This document shows positions 1 to 8,366 of a DNA stretch of 64,000 nucleotides, piece after piece. The DNA comes from Selaginella moellendorffii (Eukaryota > Streptophyta > Lycopodiopsida > Selaginellales > Selaginellaceae). Each line of letters begins with the position of its first letter. Positions within the stretch are counted from its first letter, which is position 1. The translations under genes and the position numbers were made by a program. The stretch lies in NCBI RefSeq assembly GCF_000143415.4, contig NW_003314299.1, forward strand, positions 1,490,559 through 1,554,558, given 5' to 3'. The notes below the pieces were generated by a model. That model did not search any database, was not told where the DNA came from, and was given only the letters and a program-made list of their open reading frames with translations.

Positions 1-183
1 TTATTGAGAGTGCTGGTATCTGGCAAGGTGAACGAGGCAATGAAGGTGGGTTTTCCCTGCTTCTTTCTGCGATTTGGAACTAATATGGCATGTGTTCTTC
101 TGTTGTAGCGCAAACCGAGACGGCGACTGGACCCGCTGTCTGGAAATGTTATCGTGAAACTTTTTGAGAGTTACTTACTCTGA
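1..183 (+). CDS. 3' end of an unidentified gene (last two exons)
   Basis: The window opens inside an exon (1-45), followed by a clean GT...AG intron (46-108) and a terminal exon (109-183) ending in TGA. The joined frame stays open and gives about 39 residues. The last exon starts with a basic run (RKPRRR) and ends ...VKLFESYLL. I do not recognise the family. The support is the intact splice pair and continuous frame only. The rest of the gene lies left of the window. Confidence 0.45.
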
Positions 184-444
184 CGGGGTATGAATGGTAC
201 GTGACGAGCTTTGTTCCTGTTTTTTTCTTCGTGTGATGATAGGCGTATCCTTGTGGAAATTATCTATCCATCTGACGTTGCGGATTCCTCGACTGGACTA
301 GATTCGGCGGTTCGAGCAGAAGCTTTATATGCGTTACAGCAGCTAAAGAGAAGTCGGGATTCAACGTTAAGCATTTTGTACAGATACTCGCGGTTTTACC
401 GCCTTCATGCCATTTCACGAACATCTAGAGGATCGGCTACACGA

Positions 445-656
445 TTGGATCCATTGGCGTGGTTTTATAGCACGAATCGTTTGAACTCACTGCTTCAGAC
501 GCTTAAGGTAATTACTTTTATCTCTTATCCTTTGTTGGTTTTTCCACAGTTGTGATTCAGGCAGTGTACCATATGCCTACGACCGAGAATGCTGTTCCCA
601 TTCCACTGGCTTTGCAGAGCCTCTTTGGCAAGCTGCAATATAGTGGTGATACATAA
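445..656 (+). pseudogene. Fragment of a UBP12/13 (USP7-like) ubiquitin protease
   Basis: Two blocks match the catalytic start of plant UBP12/UBP13 deubiquitinases, which remove ubiquitin from nuclear and cytosolic targets. LNSLLQTL (about 481-507) corresponds to the block after the active-site Cys. After about 50 intron-like bases follows AVYHMPTTEN then PLALQSLFGKLQYS (about 573-645), ending in TAA. The catalytic Cys region is not preserved: WFYSTNR stands where the family has an ATCYMN-like sequence. With no MATH domain and no remaining catalytic His box, this is a decayed fragment. An open stretch upstream (241-480) is not recognisable. The family call rests on the two conserved blocks. 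Confidence 0.5.
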
Positions 657-1298
657 ATTAGTTTTACAATTTTTTTGTAGGAAAACTTTATTTATAACAA
701 TTTAATACAATTCTGTGTGTCAAGAATTTACCTAGAATATCCAGGAATATCTAGTATATTCTTGAATATTCTTCATAAATTTTTTAAAACTTTTCGTATA
801 TAAACTTAAGCCAAAACTTATAAGAGGAACAAATGGCCATTTCTCTGTCTGGTGTTCCTGTCCCATAGGCATTGGTGATGAAACAATCGCCGGACAGCGT
901 TGCGAAACGCTGGATCCGGAAGAAACGCGTCCGCCAGCAGCGGCAGGGTAGCAAGAGCAAGGGCGAGCAACATTCTCATTCGTCGCAGAATCTACCTGAT
1001 AAGCACGAAGAACACCTATAGAGTTATTGAAAGAACTCTGCTGCTCCAAGCTTCCATTCTCACGAGAAAAGGTTGAAAAATAGTTTATTGATGATAGTTT
1101 GTGACAGAAGAAGTATGTAAGTCTTATCGGTAAGGATGACATACCATAACGATAATTTTCACGGACCACCTCTTAGCAGGAAAAAGAAAAGGTTAAAAAA
1201 CAATGCATGATTGTTATGTTTTTAAGCAAAACTAAGCAGGAAAATGGAGTTTACTCCGCGTGGATAGAATAGCGTGGGAGCCAATTTGTACTAGAGCT
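657..1298. other. No convincing gene; AT-rich spacer with a dispersed repeat
   Basis: At 730-785 there is an AT-rich sequence (TAGAATAT-CC-GGAATAT-CTAG-ATATTC...TTCATA) that recurs beside the U genes near 44330-44385 and 46905-46955. A short basic reading frame at about 870-1022, preceded by a CCCATAG acceptor-like site, has no recognisable family. Nothing else is supported here. Confidence 0.35.
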
Positions 1299-1889
1299 GC
1301 CAAAGTAGTCATTCACGTCTTTGGGTTCTTTTTCTCTTTTGCCAAGAATACAGATGTGCTAACAACACATAAGGGAACCATTCGATGGGTCCAAGCCCAG
1401 GACGTTTTGACTTGCAAAACTTCCTCGCATGGCTCTTACAGGTGGCATGGTGGCTATGAGTTCGCTCAAGTAACCAGCTCGACTCAGCAATCCCAGCAAG
1501 CAGCCGTAATGCTGCTTCTTGTGGGCCACTTCAAAATCGAAGCGAATGGATCGAAACAAGTTTCTTCCCTCTCCTTTGTCTGGAGTACCCAACATGTGAC
1601 ATCGTCCAGGGTTTCGACAAGGTTCACCTCCTAAAAGAGCTCCTTGACTCTACGTTTTGTGCGAAGCAATAATGGAGTTCCAAATGATTACATCTTGGGT
1701 TAGCAAGCCTTGAAATGTCCTTTTGGCTCGATCTAGATGACCGTTTTTGGCATATGCAGTAAACAAGGCAGTCCATGATACTAGATTTCTGATTTCCATT
1801 TTATCAAAAAGTAGTTTTGCTTCTTTATGTTGTGCAAAGCTTGACAGGATTATATTGTAAGAACTAAGGTCTTTTCTTGCAGAGAATCA
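1299..1889 (-). pseudogene. Decayed PPR (pentatricopeptide repeat) gene
   Basis: Read on the minus strand, about 1650-1883 encodes two PPR motifs: AKLLFDKMEIRNLVSWTALF, then a stretch containing TAYAKNGHLDRAKR and DVIIWNSIIASH, ended by TAG at 1650-1652. After about 55 bases the frame resumes at 1595-1359 with the C-terminal PPR signature GRNLFRSI...QHYGCLLGLLSRAGYL...LIATMP. The order matches a PLS-type PPR protein, but the motifs between the two blocks are deleted and stops interrupt the frame. PPR proteins bind organellar RNA. This copy cannot make one. It is separate from the intact PPR gene at 60.5-63.2 kb. Confidence 0.7.
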
Positions 1890-2218
1890 AATAGATACGT
1901 AACTTCCAGCATCACATTCCCATTTGATCAATGATAAGGTTACTGTGTTTAAGATACATGCTTTGTGCGTAAGCAGCTACATTCGTACATGAAAAGATGC
2001 CGCGATCCAACAAGGTCCATCCGATCAAAGCCCTGCTCGCTTGACACGTGTGAAGTCGATCGTGAACGAATTACATGAGTAAAAAGTAAGGTTTGGTCGC
2101 TTTCAAAGTGGAGCGCGAATTCACAAATCCACGGCCACCGCTAGTTTGTAATGATGAAACATCACTTGGCACATATATCCGGCCAGGGAGGGCGGGCAAA
2201 CGCGCAAGATCGAGAGGC
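1890..2218. other. Spacer, nothing recognised
   Basis: About 330 bases between the PPR pseudogene and the next ORF. I see no coding motif, repeat or RNA gene. Confidence 0.3.
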
Positions 2219-2482
2219 ATGGCGGCCAAGAAGCTCCTCTGGTGCGTCGTTCTTCTGCTCGTAGTTTTGGCTCCGGCTCCGGCATTGCGGATGCGCCGAT
2301 TGATCAGGGCGATCAGGGCGATTGGGCGCAGGACGGTGGTCCATCTTCTTCCGGCACCCTTGAGCGCGGCGGCAGGGCGGATGCACCGATTGATCAGGGC
2401 GATCAGAGTGATCATCAGGCGCAGGACGGTGGCGCGTCTAGCTCCACCCTCGAGCACGGCGACAGGGCAGATGATTTGCTGA
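2219..2482 (+). CDS. Possible small secreted protein, unknown family
   Basis: ATG at 2219 opens a frame whose first 22 residues look like a signal peptide: MAAKKLL, a hydrophobic VVLLLVVLA core, then APA as a possible cleavage site. After that the frame is Arg-rich and low-complexity and stops at 2480-2482. The +1 relative frame (from about 2242) through the same DNA is acidic, with two 30-residue repeats starting ADAPIDQGDQ, and stays open to 2730. One base of frame change, or a short unannotated intron, would join the signal peptide to the acidic repeats. Downstream at 2575-2605 the same frame reads VSGYAQTG, a PPR-like scrap. Existence as a gene is uncertain. Confidence 0.25.
   Translation: MAAKKLLWCVVLLLVVLAPAPALRMRRLIRAIRAIGRRTVVHLLPAPLSAAAGRMHRLIRAIRVIIRRRTVARLAPPSSTATGQMIC
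2287..2466 (+). repeat. 90-bp tandem repeat, two copies
   Basis: The unit beginning GCGGATGC(G/A)CCGATTGATC starts at 2287 and again at 2377. Copy 2 differs by substitutions and by one 3-base gain and one 3-base loss, so reading frame is kept across both copies. Confidence 0.7.
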
Positions 2483-2639
2483 GTTGTCAGGCGCGCCGTG
2501 TGGGCTCACAAGATTTAACAAAATGCCTGGCGCTGAAGAATTGTGTCAGAAAATGGAGGCTAGAGATGGTTTCTGGATATGCCCAAACAGGGTATCTTTC
2601 GAGGTTGATTCATTTCATGCTAATAAATTGCTTGTACAA

Positions 2640-3662
2640 CTACATTGAGCATGGATATGTTTGTCTTACAAATGTCATGTTTCCCAGCTTATATGGAATA
2701 TTTGATAAAAATTTTATAGGTTTGTTGTAAGTGCTTCCAAACACCCTCTCCCATTTTACTTTAGAAAATTGTACATTCTCCGCATCCCAGTGAATTAAGC
2801 ACTTTGAAACCAAAGTCCCGTGAGAACTATACGCATGTAACTCATTATCTTTCATCACAACCAATTGTTTAATTGGCTCTCCATCCAGCTTTCCAGATAA
2901 ACATTCCCAGGCAGATGTCTCCTCATTCCAAAAATAAAGCCAATTTCCACCACTGTCCTTGAACCATTCTATTTTTACCAACAGTACCTTATTTAAAACT
3001 GTCATAGCTGGGATTACGCCACTCTCAATCACGCTAACGGTAAAAGGTTCACACCAACCCTTTGTACAGATGCTATGGCTCCCTATATCCAAGAATCGTA
3101 GCTCCAAACTCACTGCCTTAATTCCAACTGGGAAAGTTACACGCTCAAAAGCACCCACAATTCCATCTTGAAACACAAGCAGCCTTTCAAGCTTGCAATC
3201 TGTCGGCAATTCTGCTAGAACGCTCCATTCCTTTACATCCAAGTCATATCTTCCTAGTGTCTTGCCATCTGCTGCTATGTAGAGACTGCCTCTGAGGTAC
3301 ACCATTTGTGGATTGCTTGAAAAGGTGGTGGCGCAGAGATCTCTTGTGATTTGAATGCTGGTCCCCTTGGAAAGGTCAAACAGATGTGATTGCCCAAGCT
3401 CTCGTGAGTACATGATCACAAACCCCTCGCTACAACACATGACTTCCCAGTTTACTTGATTACCACCAACAATTGGGCATGGAACTGCCTTGATCCCTAA
3501 TATTTCATAAGGCAATCCTACCATCTTCTGTAGCACGTGATTCCATTCGAACACTTCTTGCAAGCCTTGTCGAGTGCCCTTGTCTACCCTTGAAAGGATC
3601 TCCTCCAATAACTCCTCTGGTACCATGACTCTGCCACAAGAACAACCTAATATGTTAGCCAT
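2640..3662 (-). CDS. F-box-like protein, divergent
   Basis: A single uninterrupted frame of 340 residues. Residues about 13-45 (VPEELLEEILSRV followed by a Trp-containing helix) resemble an F-box, which docks a substrate receptor onto SKP1 in SCF ubiquitin ligases. The rest has short beta-strand-like blocks typical of F-box-associated or kelch propellers, for example YLRGSLYIAADG and RYDLDVKEWSVL, spaced like blades. No intron is needed. It is transcribed on the same strand as the SET-domain gene, which ends 153 bp away at 3816. The F-box match is weak, so substrate and partner are unknown. Alternative: an F-box-derived protein that has lost SKP1 binding. Confidence 0.65.
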   Translation of the reverse strand: MANILGCSCGRVMVPEELLEEILSRVDKGTRQGLQEVFEWNHVLQKMVGLPYEILGIKAVPCPIVGGNQVNWEVMCCSEGFVIMYSRELGQSHLFDLSKGTSIQITRDLCATTFSSNPQMVYLRGSLYIAADGKTLGRYDLDVKEWSVLAELPTDCKLERLLVFQDGIVGAFERVTFPVGIKAVSLELRFLDIGSHSICTKGWCEPFTVSVIESGVIPAMTVLNKVLLVKIEWFKDSGGNWLYFWNEETSAWECLSGKLDGEPIKQLVVMKDNELHAYSSHGTLVSKCLIHWDAENVQFSKVKWERVFGSTYNKPIKFLSNIPYKLGNMTFVRQTYPCSM

Positions 3663-3815
3663 CTATTTATGGCTATTTGGAAGGAATAAAGGTATAATAT
3701 TCTTGGAGATAATTCCACTGTAATCGAATTTGGTTTCTTGATGGACAGACTCAGATAAACGTTTGTGGTTGCCCTTATTACGTAGTAGCCTTACAATGTC
3801 ATACTTTTCCACTGT

Positions 3816-6639
3816 TCATTCTAAACTCGTCAACCGTTTTAGATCAGGAAATACTGCTCCGTAGTCAAAGCCATAATAGAAACTGAATGTTCTCTCTGCC
3901 ATTGCTAAGCATTCCCTTGCGGCTCCTGTGATCCCTGCAATAGATGCGAGCTTCAGACGTTCATATGCCATTGCAATGTGATCTTTCCCGTATATGCGTT
4001 CAAGAATCTGAAGAGAACGAAAGATAGAACTAAGTCGTCACAAAACAGTAATTTACCTCTATTGACCTTCGTGCGTGAACTATAGCGGCTGCAGGCTGCT
4101 GTCCTGCTTCACAATATAGTCTTGCCACTATGTCTTCCATCTGAAATGCAAAACTCATGAAGATATGATTTGCAAAAAATAAAAACGCACCTGAGCCAAC
4201 TGCTTGTTGAATGGATGGAAGCACTTTCTACCGTTCTCCAATAACCTTAAGCCATCAGCTATTGCCTCGTTCCCATTTAAACGGCTGCCGCAAATTTGAA
4301 GATCCTCCAGTTCTTTCTGCCATCATCTTTCAAACTTCTAACCGCTTTACATGTCAAGCATCGTTTAGCAGGCAGAATAAACTGGGGTGAATCCTTGTTT
4401 ATATCCTAGCAACACCCAGCCCCTCAGCAACGACACCGCGGCATAAAAAGAAAAACATACCTGCGGCAGAATGTTGCAATGCTCGATAAGAAACCTCACT
4501 GTGCCAGAACCTCCAGGCAGAAGTATATCCTCGTCGGAAGCGTCTGGATCCAGCACAATGCCTTGACAGCCAGGTTGACAACAGTAGTATGCGATATGGA
4601 GCAAGTCCGACACTAAACCCAGCCGGCAGGGCTCGCAGGAGCATTCAAAAAGGTAGTGATCTCTTAGCCATATCTTTCTCTGTGACTTTTCAGATTCTCC
4701 GACCTGGCCAAAAGCAGTCAGTATAAGCTAGTCAGATGAGCTGCTTACTTGAACGCCATAGCTTATCTCGAGCGGACAAAAAGCTGGAAGCGCCTCGGTA
4801 CAATGAGCACGTAAGGTGCGCTTGACATATGAGACATGGACGTTGGGGCTACAAGAATGATTGAACTTGCTACCACGCACAAAAAGAGCTTGAGCAACCA
4901 CCACCTATTCAGAAAAGGGTATGGCATTAAAACAGGAGTATAATACTACCAATTCAGCTTACATGCTCAATCCCACAGATGTGCGCTCCCGACGAACTAC
5001 CAGTCTCATCTGATGAATAGATGTGTATGATTCCCATCGCATTGAATCGAAGCATTGCAAGCAAAAGAACAAGCTGCATGAAGAGAACAAAATGAGCACG
5101 CACTTTTTCCTAGTTGAACAGACCTTGGCGAGAAGATCTTCAAAAGAAAACGCCAACCAAGAGGCCTTCAGGCACTTTGCTAGAGTAGCAGCCAGGAGAT
5201 AGAGCTCAACTTTAGTTTGAGATGGAAGATCGTTATAATGGTGGCAGAGATCAACCTCGCACTGCTAAACATTAAAAAGCTGTTATAGAATATGTAAGTG
5301 TTACCTGTAAATTAGTGACTAAGATTCTAGCAGCAAGAACACCCTCTTCGGGAAGAGCAGCAGCCCATCCACTGCCTCCACATTCCAATTTATGCTCCAC
5401 TGGACAAAGGTTTTACAATTCTTATCAGAACGAAACTTGAAATGTTTACCTGTTGCATCATCACGACAAGCATCGTTACAATATGATACAACTCCACATC
5501 CGATACAGGGAACAGAATCTGCTGGTACCACACCGAAACAGCCATGACAATGTGTAGGACGATGTTTTTTCAACAAGATCTGCGATATTGCAAGTGTTTA
5601 CTCTCAATTTAGAACAAAAAGAAAAAAAATGCATACCCCTGCTAAAGCTTCTTCCGAATGAACGAGCGTGCCAGCCTGAACTTCCGATGTTGTTCTCAGT
5701 CCCCACTGCTTATCAGCGCTCCAATACATCGCCGTCTGAGCCGAAATACCAGCCTTCAAAGATGTGCTTAAATCTAGAGATGTTTTAAGCTTATAAAGAA
5801 CATAAAAAAAACAAAAAACGATCATCACCTCTTTGCGCCTGTGGTGAGGCTAGCTTAAGCTTTTGACGAACTTGGAGGAGCTCAACCTCTACTTGCTTTT
5901 TGCCGCTCACCGAACACTCGCGAGTATGAGCAGCTTCCATGTCCAGGACAGCTCCTTGGTAGTCACACAAATCGGCCTTGATAAGTCCTCTCCTGTACCA
6001 TGCCTCTAGCACCAACATTTATCAGTCTAGAGTTCCCAGAACTCACAAACTTACTTTTGCATATGATTCGTTCAGCGCAATTGCTCGGCCACAATCCCTT
6101 ATACCTTCCATTTTTAAGCCCGATTTCTAGCACAGCATGAGCTTATTAGTGCACTCAAACGAGAGAAAAGAAAGAAAGGAGCGCAAAGAGGAACCACTCT
6201 TACATGAAAGCTTGTCGCACGGTTCGAAAATATAGTCGCCAAATCATTGCACGATGCGGAATTCCAAGGCATAAGCTTCAATGCCTGGTAAGATCCAGAG
6301 GAGATGAGTTTTCGTTTTACTTCGCAGCCATACCTTTGTGTAGTCTTGTATTGCTTGTTTGTAATTCCGCTGCTGAAATGCTCTGTTTCCATCTGCCTTG
6401 TACTTCGCAGCCGATTCGTAATCCTTGCCACACGTAGTCGGCTGCAAAAGCCGGTCCAATGCCTGGATCGCGCAAAATGTAAGCTCAAACATCAACAAAA
6501 AACCACTTACATGACGAAAGACTGGATCGCGATCGAGAAATGCGGCAAGCGCGGCTGCTGTAGACGCGATTTCCGCCTCTTTGCTGCGCTCGATGCGTTC
6601 CAATAGTGGCCCTGGAACCCTTGCTCGTAGGCGCTCCAT
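3816..6639 (-). CDS. TPR-MYND-SET domain protein (SMYD4-like lysine methyltransferase family)
   Basis: A multi-exon gene starting at ATG 6637-6639 (MERLRARV) and ending at TGA 3816-3818. In order: N-terminal helices; a TPR pair (YKADGNRAFQQRNYKQAIQD near 6370-6430, continuing at 5940-6290 with SNRATS and AWYRRGLIKADL); the first SET segment (WGLRTTSEVQAGTLVHSEEA, 5640-5710); a MYND zinc finger with CHGC...CIGC...YCNDAC (5460-5570); the SET core motif NHSCSPNV (4839-4863); a post-SET Cys pair (CSCEPC, about 4630-4650); and a C-terminal helical region ending YGAVFPDLKRLTSLE. SET proteins transfer methyl groups from S-adenosylmethionine to lysine, and MYND and TPR parts bind partners. Introns are 45-80 bp. 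The substrate cannot be told. Retrotransposon A ends about 255 bp upstream of the start codon. Confidence 0.8.
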
Positions 6640-6893
6640 TCAAAAATCTTTTAAAACCCTAAAAGGAATGAGAAACATTGGTGAAGATTGGTCATGGTCT
6701 ATTTGGGTGTTGAGACTTGTTAGAATTGTATGGTCATTATATCAACTTTTATTCAAGATGAGAAGAGAGCAAAGTGACATCATGTTCTATTATTAACTAT
6801 AATTAAAAAAACTAAAGTATATAATTTTTACCTTTACATGTACCAATTTATTTGTTGTTCTTATAGCTCTTGTATACTAAACATAACACAATT

Positions 6894-7069
6894 TGTGAGT
6901 GTTTAAAATATGGAAAAGAAATATAGAAAATGTGCATATTAATTAGCCCAAAAACCCTAGTTTATATATAGAAGCAAATGGTCCAAATTAAAACTAATTT
7001 GATAGCTACTAAAATCCCACCATACTAATATTAGTATATGGTATCGTAGCCGTACATTTGGACCTCACA
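6894..7069 (-). repeat. 3' LTR of element A
   Basis: A 176-bp terminal repeat beginning TGTGAG and ending CTCACA (6-bp inverted ends). It is homologous to 12312-12474 and to 13753-13927, including the block with CTAGGGTTTTTGGGCTAATT on the element's sense strand. Confidence 0.8.
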
Positions 7070-7610
7070 TCATCCCCTCCTCTTGAAAGAATGAAAGACT
7101 ATCAAAGTTCTCTTGTAGATAGGTCGGGATCTGGAGGAATGTCAGAAGAAGGTATTAGTGGATCTGTAAGTGGTATTAGTTGTTCCTAATCCCTTTGTAT
7201 GAAGTGTTTCAACCATTGTGTAAGCCACAAATTTTTCCTTTCTAATTTGCCAGCTTACCTTATTTATTCGACCAACACTGCCTTAGCTTTTACTAAGTTC
7301 CCTCGCCAAGGTTCCCGCTTATTGTACCAACTCCTACTTGGTCCTACTTAGTTTCAGCTACTCATTGCATGAGTAGCTATCCATCCACAAATTCCCAAAT
7401 CTCTCCCAATCCCCCTCCCCGAGTTAAACTAAATTTAAGGTTTAGCTACACTCCTCGTATGCACAAGCAGCCAAGCACACCAAACCTCCAGGTTTCTAAC
7501 ATCCCTTGGTACAACAAGATTTGATCATGAGACCCTCTAAATCACAAGCCTTGGATGCAACACTTTTTTTGGGACCCCGGGGCCTAACGGCCCGGTATGG
7601 GATATTTTAA

Positions 7611-7634
7611 CCCCCCCCCCCCCCCCCCCCCCCC
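7611..7634 (+). repeat. Homopolymer run of 24 C
   Basis: Uninterrupted C tract within the nested insert. Length may be approximate because such runs sequence poorly. Confidence 0.9.
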
Positions 7635-8017
7635 AACTTCCATCCTAAAGGGAAGGCCCAAGCCCCTAAAAAGGGTGAGGACCAATGACCCACAATGTAT
7701 TTAAGTGGGGCACCACTCCACATGAGCCAAGAGCATTGCAGTTGGTTTCTCTTTTGGGAGTGGGAGTTACTCTTGAGCACTTCCTTGGGTGGCCCCTTTG
7801 GCACCACCTGAGTCCATGCTCACTCCCACCTAAGGCCCCTTGGCCCCAGTCTCAACCTCAAGTCAGTTTGGAAACACCACTGGAGAGTTCTTTCAAGATT
7901 GGTTTCTGGACCTTACTATCTCTACTATACTTTTGGAACCCCTTGCAACCCCCCCCCCTCCCCCGGGAGACACATGCTTTGGGCTTTCACCCCTTGACCT
8001 GTATTAGTACTCGGACT

Positions 8018-8290
8018 CGGTCTCGGACTTGATCTTGGACTTGATCTCGGACTCGATCTTGGACTCGACTTTGGACTTGGTCTTGGACTCGATCTCGGAC
8101 TCGATCTCGAACCCAATCTTGGACTTGACTTCGGACTCGACCTCAGACTCGGTCTCGGACCCGATTTTGGATCTCAGACTCTGTCTCAAACTCGGTCTCC
8201 AAGTCGGCCTCGGACTCGATCTTGAACTCTATCTCGAACTCGGTCTCAGAGTTGGTCTTGAACTCAATCTCAGACTTGGTCCCATCCAAT
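8018..8290 (+). repeat. Minisatellite of about 12-bp units (GGACTCGATCTC-like)
   Basis: About 22 imperfect units built from (G/A)(G/A)ACT(C/T)G(A/G)(T/C)CT(C/T) lie in the nested insert. Because the unit is a multiple of three, all frames look like open, repetitive ORFs. These are not genes. Confidence 0.85.
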
Positions 8291-8366
8291 GAACTCTTTG
8301 TCATTTCGGTTATGCTTTCGGGGATCCTTTAGCTTACGACACCTCGGGGAGTTGGTTCCTTACACA

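Larger units (their letters stand above)
7217..8366. mobile_element. 1150-bp insertion inside element A, solo-LTR-like
   Basis: Copy B reads straight through this point (near 18440), but in copy A the coding sequence stops at 8367 and resumes at 7216. The insert begins TGTGTAAG and ends CTTACACA, perfect 8-bp inverted ends of the TG...CA type. It has no coding capacity, a TATTTAAG box near 7699, a run of 24 C (7611-7634) and a minisatellite (8018-8290). This fits a solo LTR of another retrotransposon. The expected 5-bp target duplication is not clear (ACCAT against CTACA), so a non-autonomous element is possible. Confidence 0.55.

Noticed and set aside
870-1022. Basic reading frame ALVMKQSPDS... 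preceded by an acceptor-like CCCATAG
   Set aside because: Short, no family, no matching donor exon identified upstream.
7607-7807. Minus-strand ORF ending in poly-Gly
   Set aside because: Created by the 24-C homopolymer inside the nested insertion.
8004-8292. Open frames on both strands with SPRSSPR-like or SESEVE-like repeats
   Set aside because: They are products of a 12-bp minisatellite in which every frame stays open. No start context or family.
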